Below are positions 24,842 through 34,100 of a DNA stretch of 64,000 nucleotides, piece by piece. Numbering within the stretch: the stretch's first letter is position 1; each line of letters starts with the position of its first letter. A program made the position numbers and the translations under genes. The notes beneath the pieces are model-generated. The model saw nothing but the letters and a program-made list of their open reading frames with translations. It did no database searches and had not been told where the DNA came from. Origin of the DNA: Vibrio penaeicida (GTDB taxonomy: Bacteria > Pseudomonadota > Gammaproteobacteria > Enterobacterales > Vibrionaceae); the NCBI RefSeq assembly GCF_002933855.1, contig NZ_BFAQ01000034.1, forward strand, positions 1-64,000, read 5' to 3'.

Positions 24842-25678
24842 CTATTTGAGGTAGCGTGCATGAAACACTAAGTGATCCTCTATGAAGCTTTGTATGAAGA
24901 AATAGCTGTGGTCGTAGCCATCTTGCATTCTAAAGACAATATTGTCGTGCTGTTTAGCAACGCTTTGAAACATGTCTGGTTTTAGCTGTTCTTCAAGGAA
25001 AGAATCAGCGCTCCCTTGATCAACCAATATTGGCGGCACGCTATCTGCTGCTTTAAGTAATTCACAGCTGTCGTAGCGCGACCAGCTGGCTTTATCTTCT
25101 CCTAAATACAGGCTGAATGCTTTAATACCCCAAGGACAATTCATGGGGTTGGTAATAGGGCTGAATGCGGAAACAGAACGGTAAAGGTCTGGGTGCTTCA
25201 AACCAATGCTGAGTGCGCCGTGTCCACCCATGCTGTGACCTGAAATGGACTTTTTGGTGTTGACTGGGAAATTGGCTTCAATGAGTGCTGAAAGTTCTTT
25301 CACCACATAATCGTACATGTGGTAGTGAGTGCTCCAAGGTTCTTGTGTCGCATTAAGGTAAAAACCTGCACCTAAACCAAAATCGTATGCTCCTTCTGAG
25401 TCGTCAGGTACGCTTTCACCTCTCGGGCTGGTATCTGGTGCGACAATAGCAATGCCAAGTTCAGCGGCTTTACGAAATGCAGCGGCTTTTTGCATGAAAT
25501 TTTCGTCAGTGCATGTCAGCCCAGATAACCAGTAGAGTACTGGTACTGGCTCAGACTCGGCTTGCGAGGGTAAAAAAATGGCGAATCGCATTTCACAATG
25601 CACAGTGTTGGACTGATGGGTAAATTGTTTGTGCCAGCCACCATGGACTTTTGCGGCACTGATTTCAGTAATAGCCAT
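24842..25678 (-). CDS. fghA: S-formylglutathione hydrolase
   Basis: 278 residues, alpha/beta hydrolase of the esterase D family. It splits S-formylglutathione to formate and glutathione. Nucleophile elbow GHSMGGHGALSIGL (Ser in GHSMG), WLSGLTCTDENF oxyanion region, and C-terminal DGYDHSYFFIQSF with the catalytic His. It follows frmA on the same strand after an 80 bp gap, so the two complete glutathione-dependent formaldehyde detoxification. Confidence 0.95.
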   Translation of the reverse strand: MAITEISAAKVHGGWHKQFTHQSNTVHCEMRFAIFLPSQAESEPVPVLYWLSGLTCTDENFMQKAAAFRKAAELGIAIVAPDTSPRGESVPDDSEGAYDFGLGAGFYLNATQEPWSTHYHMYDYVVKELSALIEANFPVNTKKSISGHSMGGHGALSIGLKHPDLYRSVSAFSPITNPMNCPWGIKAFSLYLGEDKASWSRYDSCELLKAADSVPPILVDQGSADSFLEEQLKPDMFQSVAKQHDNIVFRMQDGYDHSYFFIQSFIEDHLVFHARYLK

Positions 25679-25701
25679 GAATAGGAGCTTCCCGATAGGA
25701 A

Positions 25702-25723
25702 ACAGAGCGGAAAACCGCTCTGT
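25702..25723 (-). terminator. Hairpin between frmA and fghA
   Basis: Perfect 9 bp stem ACAGAGCGG (25702-25710) / CCGCTCTGT (25715-25723) with a 4-base loop. It has no long T-run, so it may attenuate transcription or protect mRNA ends rather than stop transcription fully. Confidence 0.5.
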
Positions 25724-25758
25724 TAAGTTGAAGGTTGATTAGGGTCAACAGACAGACC

Positions 25759-26889
25759 CTATTTATCGAAATGGACAACAGAGCGTATGCTTTCGCCTTT
25801 ATGCATGAGGTCAAAAGCGTCGTTGATGCCATCCAGCCCCATAGTGTGCGTGATGAATTCTTGTAGACCAAACTCACCATCCATATATCGCTCTACAATA
25901 CCCGGTAATTCTGAGCGACCTTTCACACCACCAAATGCGCTACCACGCCATACTCGACCCGTCACCAATTGGAATGGGCGAGTTGAGATCTCTTGCCCTG
26001 CGCCTGCTACACCAATAATGACAGATTCTCCCCAACCTTTATGACAGCATTCAAGTGCAGAGCGCATAACGTTGACGTTTCCAATACATTCGAATGAGAA
26101 ATCGACACCACCATCCGTCATCTCCACAATCACTTCTTGAATGGGCTTGTCATAATGTTGTGGGTTAATGCAATCTGTCGCGCCAAGCTGCTTGGCGAGG
26201 TCAAACTTACTTTCATTGATATCAACACCAATGATGCGGCTTGCCCCAGCCATTGTGGCACCAATGATCGCGGATAAACCGATTCCGCCTAGTCCAAAGA
26301 TAGCAACGGTATCGCCTTTTTGTACTTTAGCTGTGTTGAGCACCGCGCCCATTCCAGTTGTCACACCACAACCCAGCAAACATACTTCTTCAAGAGGGGC
26401 GTTTTGGTTTACTTTCGCCAATGAAATCTCTGGTAACACCGTGTATTCAGAGAAAGTTGAGCAACCCATATAGTGGTATATAGGCTCACCGTCTTTATAA
26501 AAACGGGTAGTGCCATCAGGCATCAAACCTTTGCCCTGAGTTTCCCGAACTGCTTGGCACAAGTTCGTTTTTCCTGAAGTACAGAACTTACATTCGCCAC
26601 ACTCTGCGGTGTAAAGAGGAATGACGTGATCACCGACTTCAACGCTGGTGACGCCCTCCCCAACCATTTCAACAATACCGCCGCCTTCGTGACCCAATAT
26701 CGAGGGAAAAATGCCTTCAGGATCGTCGCCTGACAAAGTAAATGCATCGGTGTGGCAAACACCAGAAGCAACAATCTTAACCAGAACTTCACCCGCTTTC
26801 GGAAGCATGACATCAACTTCTTCAATAGAGAGTGGTTGATTTGGTCCCCACGCTACCGCTGCACGAGATTTAATAAATTGTTCAGACAT
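25759..26889 (-). CDS. frmA: S-(hydroxymethyl)glutathione dehydrogenase (class III alcohol dehydrogenase)
   Basis: 376 residues, zinc-dependent medium-chain dehydrogenase. It oxidises the glutathione-formaldehyde adduct with NAD+. Catalytic zinc region GVCHTDAFTLSGDDPEG and GHEGGGIVEMVGEGV; structural zinc cysteines in CGECKFCTSGKTNLC; NAD-binding GLGGIGLSAIIGATMAGASR. Length and motifs match the family. It is divergent from a LysR gene, which is a likely regulator because the 200 bp between them holds a palindrome at 27046. Confidence 0.96.
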   Translation of the reverse strand: MSEQFIKSRAAVAWGPNQPLSIEEVDVMLPKAGEVLVKIVASGVCHTDAFTLSGDDPEGIFPSILGHEGGGIVEMVGEGVTSVEVGDHVIPLYTAECGECKFCTSGKTNLCQAVRETQGKGLMPDGTTRFYKDGEPIYHYMGCSTFSEYTVLPEISLAKVNQNAPLEEVCLLGCGVTTGMGAVLNTAKVQKGDTVAIFGLGGIGLSAIIGATMAGASRIIGVDINESKFDLAKQLGATDCINPQHYDKPIQEVIVEMTDGGVDFSFECIGNVNVMRSALECCHKGWGESVIIGVAGAGQEISTRPFQLVTGRVWRGSAFGGVKGRSELPGIVERYMDGEFGLQEFITHTMGLDGINDAFDLMHKGESIRSVVHFDK

Positions 26890-27045
26890 GTTTGTACCCT
26901 TAAGTAATCACGATGGTCGCCAATAGGCTGACTAGAGAATATCCCAACTAAGAGAACATCCTAACTTATCAGAGTGAGTTGGCGAGGTATGGGGAGATTT
27001 TAATTAATTTATTTGAATTGATAATCTGGGTAAAATGAAATTTAC

Positions 27046-27063
27046 TATTACATATTTGTAATA
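27046..27063. promoter_or_regulatory. Candidate LysR operator in the frmA / lysR intergenic region
   Basis: TATTACA-TATT-TGTAATA, a perfect 7+7 palindrome 27 bp upstream of the LysR start. It fits the size and T-N11-A logic of LysR-type sites. Binding is inferred. Confidence 0.5.
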
Positions 27064-27089
27064 ATCAAATTTGTGTTGAGGCACTCAGA

Positions 27090-27965
27090 ATGGACCAATG
27101 GGAAGGGGTCACAGAGTTTGTCGCTGTGGCGGAGCAAGAGAGTTTTACACTTTCAGCTCAAAAATTATCAACCTCAGTCGCACAAGTGAGCCGAAAAATT
27201 GCGCGTTTAGAACAGCGTTTGGCGGTAAAACTGTTCCTAAGAACCACGCGTAGGGTGACATTGACTGATGCAGGGAAAGTGTATTATCAGCATTGCCGGC
27301 ACTTAGTGGATGGTCTTGAGTTTGCGGAAGAGGCAGTGACAGAGCTTCAAACGACGCTTAAAGGAAAAATCAAGCTAACGGCACCTGTGACATATGGGGA
27401 GCAAATGCTTGCCCCTTTGCTGAATGAGTTTTTAGTCGAGTACCCTGAAGTGGAACTGGACTTTCATCTTTCTAATCAAAAGTTAGACATGTTGGAGCAT
27501 GGTTTCGATTTGGCTATTCGCCTCGGGCACTTAGGTGATTCCACATACATCGCCAAGCGGCTAGGGGCGCGGCAAATGCATGTGTGCGCGAGCCCAGCCT
27601 ACTTAGAAAAATTTGGCGAACCTCGATCTTTATTGGAGCTCTCCCAGCATCAATGTTTGATAGGAAATCATCCCTACTGGCGATTCATTGAAAACGGTCA
27701 TAAGAGGCAGCTTTCCGTTGAAGGTCGGATGAAATGCGACAGCGGGCGCGTATTGATTGATTCGGCGCTCAAAGGGATTGGCATCGTTCAATTACCCGAT
27801 TATTACGTTCACCCCTATATGGCAACCGGAGAGCTAGTCGAGTTGCTTACCGATTTTCGTGATACCAAAGAGGGGATCTGGGCGCTGTATCCTAACAATC
27901 GGTATTTATCCTCTAAGGTTCGTTTACTGATTGATTTTCTGGCTGACCGAATGTCTATTTATTAA
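27090..27965 (+). CDS. LysR-family transcriptional regulator
   Basis: 291 residues. N-terminal winged helix-turn-helix (VAVAEQESFTLSAQKLSTSV, RKIARLEQRLAVKLFLRTTR) of the CrgA/DsdC-like LysR branch, then a periplasmic-binding-like effector domain (KGKIKLTAPVTYGEQMLAPL onward). It is divergent from frmA, the usual arrangement of a LysR protein with its target. It could therefore respond to formaldehyde or a related adduct. The effector is not identifiable. Confidence 0.88.
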   Translation: MDQWEGVTEFVAVAEQESFTLSAQKLSTSVAQVSRKIARLEQRLAVKLFLRTTRRVTLTDAGKVYYQHCRHLVDGLEFAEEAVTELQTTLKGKIKLTAPVTYGEQMLAPLLNEFLVEYPEVELDFHLSNQKLDMLEHGFDLAIRLGHLGDSTYIAKRLGARQMHVCASPAYLEKFGEPRSLLELSQHQCLIGNHPYWRFIENGHKRQLSVEGRMKCDSGRVLIDSALKGIGIVQLPDYYVHPYMATGELVELLTDFRDTKEGIWALYPNNRYLSSKVRLLIDFLADRMSIY

Positions 27966-27991
27966 ACTCGCATGCGAACATCCAGGCTTAT

Positions 27992-28027
27992 TATACTCAA
28001 GCTGCATCTTGAGGTAGCTTGAGTATA
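27992..28027. repeat. Dispersed palindromic repeat, copy 1
   Basis: Perfect 12 bp arms TATACTCAAGCT (27992-28003) and AGCTTGAGTATA (28016-28027) around a 12-base loop. A second related palindrome sits at 29169-29201 and a half copy near 14336. It looks like a short interspersed element of vibrios. Confidence 0.6.
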
Positions 28028-28085
28028 TAATCCGCGCATTCCATTCGAAGAATCATTGCAATTTAAACGAGCCTAGAGAGAAAAC

Positions 28086-28595
28086 GTGTCATTTAGTGAA
28101 CAAGATGAACATTTCATGCGACGAGCTATCGAGCTTGCTCACCAAGCCGAATTGGAAGGTGAAGTGCCCGTCGGCGCAGTATTGGTAAAAGATGGTGATG
28201 TGATTGCCGAAGGCTGGAACCGTTCAATAGGGCAACATGACGCAACGGCACACGCCGAAGTGCAAGCTCTGCGCAAAGCGGGTAGCGAACTGGAAAACTA
28301 CCGATTGCTTGATACCACCCTATACGTCACGTTAGAGCCATGCCCCATGTGCGCGGGGGCGCTGCTTCATAGCCGAGTAAAGAGAGTGGTTTATGGCGCG
28401 CCAGATCTAAAAGCGGGGGCGGCGGGTACAGTATTGAATCTGTTTGAAAGCCAAGCGTCGTATCACTACGCGACGATAGAATCAGGGTTACTTGAGCAAG
28501 AGTGCAGAGAGCAGTTACAAAGCTTTTTTAAACGTCGCAGGAAAGAAAAGAAAGCGTTAAAAGAAGGGAAATCTGATGGCAAACATCAGGATTGA
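28086..28595 (+). CDS. tadA: tRNA-specific adenosine deaminase TadA
   Basis: 169 residues with a GTG start at 28086. Converts A34 to inosine in tRNA-Arg(ACG). CDA fold with zinc ligands and proton shuttle: His56-Ala-Glu58 in HAEVQAL, and PCPMCAG with Cys86 and Cys89. VPVGAVLVKDGDVIAEGWNR is conserved. The last codons overlap a hairpin (28578-28603) that may terminate the transcript. Confidence 0.95.
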   Translation: MSFSEQDEHFMRRAIELAHQAELEGEVPVGAVLVKDGDVIAEGWNRSIGQHDATAHAEVQALRKAGSELENYRLLDTTLYVTLEPCPMCAGALLHSRVKRVVYGAPDLKAGAAGTVLNLFESQASYHYATIESGLLEQECREQLQSFFKRRRKEKKALKEGKSDGKHQD

Positions 28596-28603
28596 TGTTT
28601 GCC
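28578..28603 (+). terminator. Hairpin at the tadA 3' end
   Basis: GGCAAACATCA (28578-28588), loop GGAT, TGATGTTTGCC (28593-28603). Perfect 11 bp stem, but only a short T stretch follows. Confidence 0.55.
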
Positions 28604-28629
28604 GTTTAGAAACAACTGTGTCTTCCGTA

Positions 28630-28767
28630 TCAAGGCTCTAAGCAAAGAGCAAAAGCTTTGCTACGCCAAATAACTTTTTTCTTGTTATTGGCAAGCATGC
28701 GCTTACGACGATTGGATGAAACAGCTTTTTGTAGCAGTCGCTTAGACGACTTTCTTTTGGAGAACAT
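28630..28767 (-). CDS. Small basic protein, 45 residues, unrecognised
   Basis: The ATG at 28767 has an excellent Shine-Dalgarno (AGGAG seven bases upstream), and the frame stops at 28630-28632. The protein is strongly basic: MFSKRKSSKRLLQKAVSSNR, then RKRMLANNKKKVIWRSKAFA, then LCLEP. The charge pattern is like small ribosome- or nucleic-acid-binding proteins. V. cholerae seems to have a short hypothetical gene at this place between tadA and mltF, but that is from memory. Function unknown. Confidence 0.55.
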   Translation of the reverse strand: MFSKRKSSKRLLQKAVSSNRRKRMLANNKKKVIWRSKAFALCLEP

Positions 28768-29256
28768 ATCTTCTCTCCTCTACCAAGCTAACAATAACGG
28801 TGCTGTTATTTTTTTCTGGCACCGCCCAACACTCCTTTCATCAGTACTAGCTTTTCTTTTGACTAGTCATGCTTCTATTATCTTTGTTAAAAGCGACATC
28901 TTTGATGAACAGTGAGTTTTCTTTTACCGCGAAACCTAAGGTTTCTTCATAGCAAAACCAAGTTATAAGCTTCGATTGTTACGAGTTGATGACGTGACAG
29001 CAAAGATTGTCATCACTGTTTAATGTAAGGGCGATTGGCTGGTTTTTCAAGTAGTGTGACATTTCACCAGAAAGCCCTGTGTAAAGAGGGCTCAGCGTTC
29101 TAATCGTTGAGAAAAGAAACATTACTACTCGGAATGCATTCGGGCCTTGGTAGAATTAAAAGGAATTCAATACCCAAGCCTCTTAAGCTCGCTTGAGTAT
29201 TGGTTTATCTGCATCTCGGTGAGCGGTCGAAAAGCGAATTGCGTCAAAGATAGACT
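28768..29256. other. Gene-poor stretch between the small ORF and mltF
   Basis: Almost 490 bp without a convincing gene. A short AATAAC/GTTATT stem followed by seven Ts (about 28793-28812) could end a plus-strand transcript. GAAACC/GGTTTC (near 28931-28945) is a small hairpin. The palindromic repeat copy 2 (29169-29201) lies close to the mltF 3' end. I see no conserved ORF or clear promoter. Confidence 0.4.
29169..29201. repeat. Dispersed palindromic repeat, copy 2
   Basis: AATACCCAAGC (29169-29179) and GCTTGAGTATT (29191-29201), arms of 11 bp with one G-T mismatch. The arms resemble those of the copy at 27992. Confidence 0.5.
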
Positions 29257-30825
29257 CTATTTCTTATCTTCTTTTGGCTTTTCGCTCTCTTTCTCTTCTG
29301 ACGGTTTGTTTTGCTGTTCGCTAGAATCCGTCCCTGACGTTCCTTTTGCACCCGAAGCGTCTGCTCCTGAAACAGTAGGTTGAGCAGAGGATAGTGGGAT
29401 ATCAATAACTTGAAGATCGTCAATGTTGATCTCTTCGTTTGCGATACGCTGCTTATCTATGTGACCAATAATCGATTGGTAGTAACGGCGAATGTTTTCA
29501 ACATAGTTTCTCGCTTCATCCCCGCGAGCGTAGCCATAGCGCGTTTTGCTATAAAACTCTTTTTTCCGCAGTAGTGGCAACCTGTCTTTCACATCTGCCC
29601 AAGAATCTGGATCGCCGCCTTGGCGTTTGGTGAGTCTTCGGGCATCCATCATGTGGCCGTAACCCACATTATAAGAAGCGAGAGCAAACCAAATCTTCTC
29701 ATGCTCGGAAATAGAGTCGGGCACGCGATCGACGATACGTCTTAGGTATTCCACGCCACCTCGTACGGATTGTTCAGGATCGAGACGATTCTTCACGCCA
29801 ACACTTTTTGCCGTTGGCAAGGTAAGCATCATCATTCCTCTTACCCCAGTTGGCGATTTGGCGAGTGGGTTCCAATGTGATTCTTGATAGCCCAGCGCTG
29901 CAATTAGGCGCCAGTCGAATTCGTTAGAGTGTTTCTTGAATAGTGCTTCCCATTTAGGCAGTTTGCTGTCTAATGCGCGAATGAACGCTCTTGTATCCAC
30001 ATAATCGAAGCTTTCAACGTGACCGAAGTATTTTTCTTCCAATCGAGCCAAATCGCCAGATTGTTTAAGAAGCCCGAAGAATTCGATGAGCAGTGCGTAG
30101 AGGCTTTCATCGTCGCTGCGACGCATATACCAAGAGATGGGCTGATCTTCTGTTAGCTCAAATGCTAACGCCAGTGAAGGGTACAAACGCTGAGATAAAG
30201 AAAGCTCAACCGAATCGGCCATGGTGAGCGCCAATTCTCCCTTTGATACTTTCTGTAGTAGATCGTTGACGTCAGCGTCTTCTTCATCGCGATAAACGAG
30301 CCCCGGTTTTTCTTGTTGGAGCGTTTTTAATGTGCGTTCAAAGTGTGAATCTTTTACAACGATGATAGGGATTTGTTTTTTAACCAGTTGATCGACGTTT
30401 CGTGGTCGCCATGAGCCTTTTTTATACACCACCTGCTGAGATACATAATAGTAAGCCGGTCCGGCGCGAAAATGCTTAAGGCGATCGGGAGTCTGACTTA
30501 ATCCCGCCGCAATCATGTCAATTTCGCCACGATCGAGCGCTGGAAACAATTCCGATAAGCGGTAGGCTGGTTTCATTTCCAAATTGACTCCAAGCTCATC
30601 AGCAAATCGCTTGGCGAGCTCAAAATCTAAGCCAGTAGGACCATCAGGACCAATATAGTAAGAAAGCTGATTATTCAGTGTTCCGACTCTTAGCGTGCCT
30701 CTTTCCTTAATCTTTTCGAGTTCACTTTTTGGGTTGGATTCTATCTGACAGCCAGATAACACAACGCTTATCATAGAGATATAAACGAATCTTCTTAGCC
30801 AGACTAGTGGGGAAATAATACTCAA
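29257..30825 (-). CDS. mltF: Membrane-bound lytic murein transglycosylase F
   Basis: 522 residues. Signal and lipobox VVLSGC near residues 20-25, so outer-membrane anchored. Residues ~40-270 form a periplasmic solute-binding-like domain (GTLRVGTLNNQLSYYIGPDG, GLDFELAKRFADELGVNLEM). A lytic transglycosylase domain from ~285 follows, with the catalytic Glu in ALGYQESHWNPLAKSPTGVR. It cleaves peptidoglycan to anhydromuropeptides. The C-terminal ~40 residues are a low-complexity Ser/Glu/Lys tail. It is divergent from purL, as in other vibrios. Confidence 0.95.
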   Translation of the reverse strand: MSIISPLVWLRRFVYISMISVVLSGCQIESNPKSELEKIKERGTLRVGTLNNQLSYYIGPDGPTGLDFELAKRFADELGVNLEMKPAYRLSELFPALDRGEIDMIAAGLSQTPDRLKHFRAGPAYYYVSQQVVYKKGSWRPRNVDQLVKKQIPIIVVKDSHFERTLKTLQQEKPGLVYRDEEDADVNDLLQKVSKGELALTMADSVELSLSQRLYPSLALAFELTEDQPISWYMRRSDDESLYALLIEFFGLLKQSGDLARLEEKYFGHVESFDYVDTRAFIRALDSKLPKWEALFKKHSNEFDWRLIAALGYQESHWNPLAKSPTGVRGMMMLTLPTAKSVGVKNRLDPEQSVRGGVEYLRRIVDRVPDSISEHEKIWFALASYNVGYGHMMDARRLTKRQGGDPDSWADVKDRLPLLRKKEFYSKTRYGYARGDEARNYVENIRRYYQSIIGHIDKQRIANEEINIDDLQVIDIPLSSAQPTVSGADASGAKGTSGTDSSEQQNKPSEEKESEKPKEDKK

Positions 30826-31188
30826 AGCAGTTTACTCACACTGAAATTCAGCTCTCTTTATATCAAAGCAGGTCACTAGGGCAAAGCAGCAATAAAAAAA
30901 AGAATAAAAAAGCGCGAGATGGCAGACGGAGAAATGCAACAGGTCTTGTCTTTAATTGGTCTCAAGACACTCGGTTTCTAGCACGTAGCTTCGTTTAATG
31001 GCGACCCAATTAATTGAAGTGTTAAAAAAAGGCGCAAACGGTTGCTATTTGTGGTTACGTCACAGAATTTTTCCTCTATAATACGCCCGCAAATGCGAGG
31101 TGAAATTGGTATAGGTTTCAGGGTTAATTATAACTCTTTGAATTTATTGCAATATCATCTTAACTAACTGCATAAGAGACCTAAGCAC
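30826..31188. promoter_or_regulatory. purL / mltF divergent control region
   Basis: This 363 bp gap holds no gene. It contains the PurR-type box (31032-31047), a probable -10 TATAAT (31077-31082) for purL, and an AT-rich tract near 30890-30915 on the mltF side. The purL leader of about 100 nt has no obvious riboswitch. Confidence 0.6.
31032..31047 (+). promoter_or_regulatory. PurR operator upstream of purL
   Basis: GCGCAAACGGTTGCTA matches the PurR consensus ACGCAAACGTTTGCGT at 11 of 16 positions, including the central CGCAAACG. It ends about 7 bp upstream of the -35 region that pairs with the -10 at 31077, a repressing position. Confidence 0.8.
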
Positions 31189-34100
31189 ATGAGAATTTTG
31201 CGTGGCTCCCCAGCTCTTTCTGAGTTTCGTGTTAACAAATTACTTGAACTTTGTCGTGAGCAAAGCCTGCCAGTAACAGGTATTTACGCTGAGTTTATGC
31301 ACTTTGCTGACCTAACAGCAGATCTAGATGCATCTGAATTAGGCAAACTAGAAAAACTGCTGACTTACGGTCCGACGATCGAAGAGCACGAGCCTGAAGG
31401 TCTTCTACTTCTCGCGACTCCACGTCCGGGTACGATTTCTCCGTGGTCTTCTAAATCCACCGATATCGCTGTTAACTGTGGTCTAGACAAAGTAAAACGT
31501 CTGGAGCGTGGTACGGCTTACTACATTGAATCATCTGAAACTCTGTCTGAAGAGCAAACTCAAGCCGTTAAAGCACTGATCCACGATCGTATGATGGAAT
31601 CAGTATTCACGGATCTGGATGCTGCATCGGCCTTGTTTACAGTAGCAGAGCCAGCACCAGTAGCCGACGTTGATATCTTAGCGGGCGGTCGCGGTGCACT
31701 TGAAGAGGCAAACGTATCTCTGGGTCTTGCTCTTGCTGAAGACGAAATTGACTACTTGGTAGAAAACTTCACCAAGCTTGATCGTAACCCGAACGACATC
31801 GAACTGATGATGTTTGCTCAAGCGAACTCTGAGCACTGTCGTCACAAGATCTTTAATGCAGACTGGACTATCGATGGCGTTGACCAAGATAAGTCTCTGT
31901 TCAAAATGATCAAGAATACATTTGAAACGACTCCGGACCACGTTTTGTCTGCTTACAAAGATAACGCAGCGGTAATGACGGGTTCTAAAGTGGGCCGTTT
32001 CTTCCCAGATCCAGAATCTCGCCAATACAACTACCATCACGAAGATGCACACATCTTGATGAAGGTTGAAACGCACAACCACCCAACAGCTATTTCACCT
32101 TGGCCTGGTGCTTCTACTGGTTCCGGTGGTGAAATCCGTGACGAAGGTGCAACCGGTATCGGCGGCAAGCCAAAAGCGGGTTTGGTTGGTTTTACAACAT
32201 CTAACCTTCGTATCCCTAGTTACGAGCAACCTTGGGAAACTGATTTTGGTAAACCTGGTCGTATCGTTAACGCACTAGACATTATGCTAGAAGGCCCACT
32301 TGGTGGCGCGGCGTTTAACAACGAATTTGGTCGTCCCAACCTATTGGGTTACTTCCGTACTTACGAAGAAAAAGTGACGTCCCACGCGGGTGAAGAAGTT
32401 CGTGGTTACCATAAGCCAATCATGATTGCTGGTGGTATGGGTAACATTCGTGACGAGCATGTTCAGAAAAAAGAAATTCCTGTTGGTGCTAGCCTAATTG
32501 TACTTGGCGGCCCGGCTATGAACATCGGTCTTGGTGGTGGTGCAGCCTCTTCAATGGCTTCTGGTCAATCTGCTGAAGACCTTGACTTTGCTTCTGTTCA
32601 GCGTGAAAACCCTGAAATGGAACGTCGTTGTCAGGAAGTGATCGACCGTTGCTGGCAGTTGGGTGACGATAACCCAATCGCATTCATCCACGATGTTGGT
32701 GCGGGTGGTATTTCAAACGCGCTTCCTGAACTTTGTGATGATGGTGAGCGTGGCGGTAAATTCCAGCTACGTGATGTGCCAAATGATGAATTGAGCATGA
32801 GCCCACTAGAGATCTGGTGTAACGAATCTCAAGAGCGTTATGTTATGGCAGTTGCGCCAGAAAACATGGCAGCATTTGAAGCGATTTGTAAGCGTGAACG
32901 TGCGCCTTACGCTGTCGTGGGTGTGGCAACAGAAGAACGTCACTTAACACTTGAAGATTCTCACTTCGACAATACGCCAATCGATATGCCAATGGACATT
33001 CTGCTTGGCAAAACGCCGAAGATGCACCGTGATGCGAAAACGCTGAAAGTGGAAAGTTCTGCTATTAGCCGTGAAGGTATCGAACTAAACGAAGCGGCGG
33101 ATCGCGTTCTTCGTTTACCAACCGTTGCTGAGAAAACATTCCTTATTACCATTGGTGACCGCTCAGTAACCGGTTTGGTTGCTCGTGACCAAATGGTAGG
33201 ACCTTGGCAGGTTCCTGTGGCGAACTGTGCAGTAACGGCGGCGAGCTACGATTCTTACCACGGCGAAGCGATGTCGATGGGTGAGCGTACACCAGTTGCA
33301 TTGCTAGACTTCGGTGCGTCGGCTCGCTTGGCAGTAGGTGAGTCTTTGACTAACATTGCTGCGACAGATATCGGCGACATTAAACATATTAAGCTATCGG
33401 CAAACTGGATGTCTCCAGCGGGTCACCCAGGTGAAGACGCAGGTTTGTACGAAGCCGTTAAAGCGGTGGGCGAGGAACTTTGTCCGGCGCTGGGTCTAAC
33501 CATTCCTGTTGGTAAAGACTCCATGTCGATGAAAACCAAGTGGAATGAAAATGGTGAAGACAAAGAAGTGACTTCGCCACTGTCATTGGTTATCACGGCA
33601 TTTGGTCGCGTGGAAGACGTTCGCAAGACCGTGACCCCTCAGTTACTGACTGACAAAGGTGAGTCATCGCTAGTACTGGTTGACCTAGGTAATGGCAAAA
33701 ACCGTTTAGGTGCGACAGCGCTAGCACAGGTTTATAAGCAGCTAGGTGACAAACCAGCTGACGTAGATAACGCAGAGCAGCTAAAAGGCTTCTTCGATGC
33801 CATGCAAACATTGGTTCGTGAAGATAAACTGCTGGCTTACCACGATAAAGGCGACGGCGGTCTATTTGTCACCCTAGCAGAAATGGCGTTCGCAGGTCAC
33901 TGTGGCGTACGCGCTAACATCGCGGAGTTGGGTGAAGATACTCTCGCTGCACTATTCAACGAAGAGTTAGGTGCCGTGGTTCAGGTTAAGAACGACGATT
34001 TGGATGCGGTACTTTCTACTCTGGCTGCAAATGGTTTGGAAACATGTTCTCACGTTATCGGTAGCGTTGAAGATTCAGATAACTTCGTCATTACTTCTGG

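Noticed and set aside
28658..28915. 85-residue plus-strand ORF after tadA
   Set aside because: No ribosome site, poor composition, and it overlaps the better-supported small gene on the minus strand.
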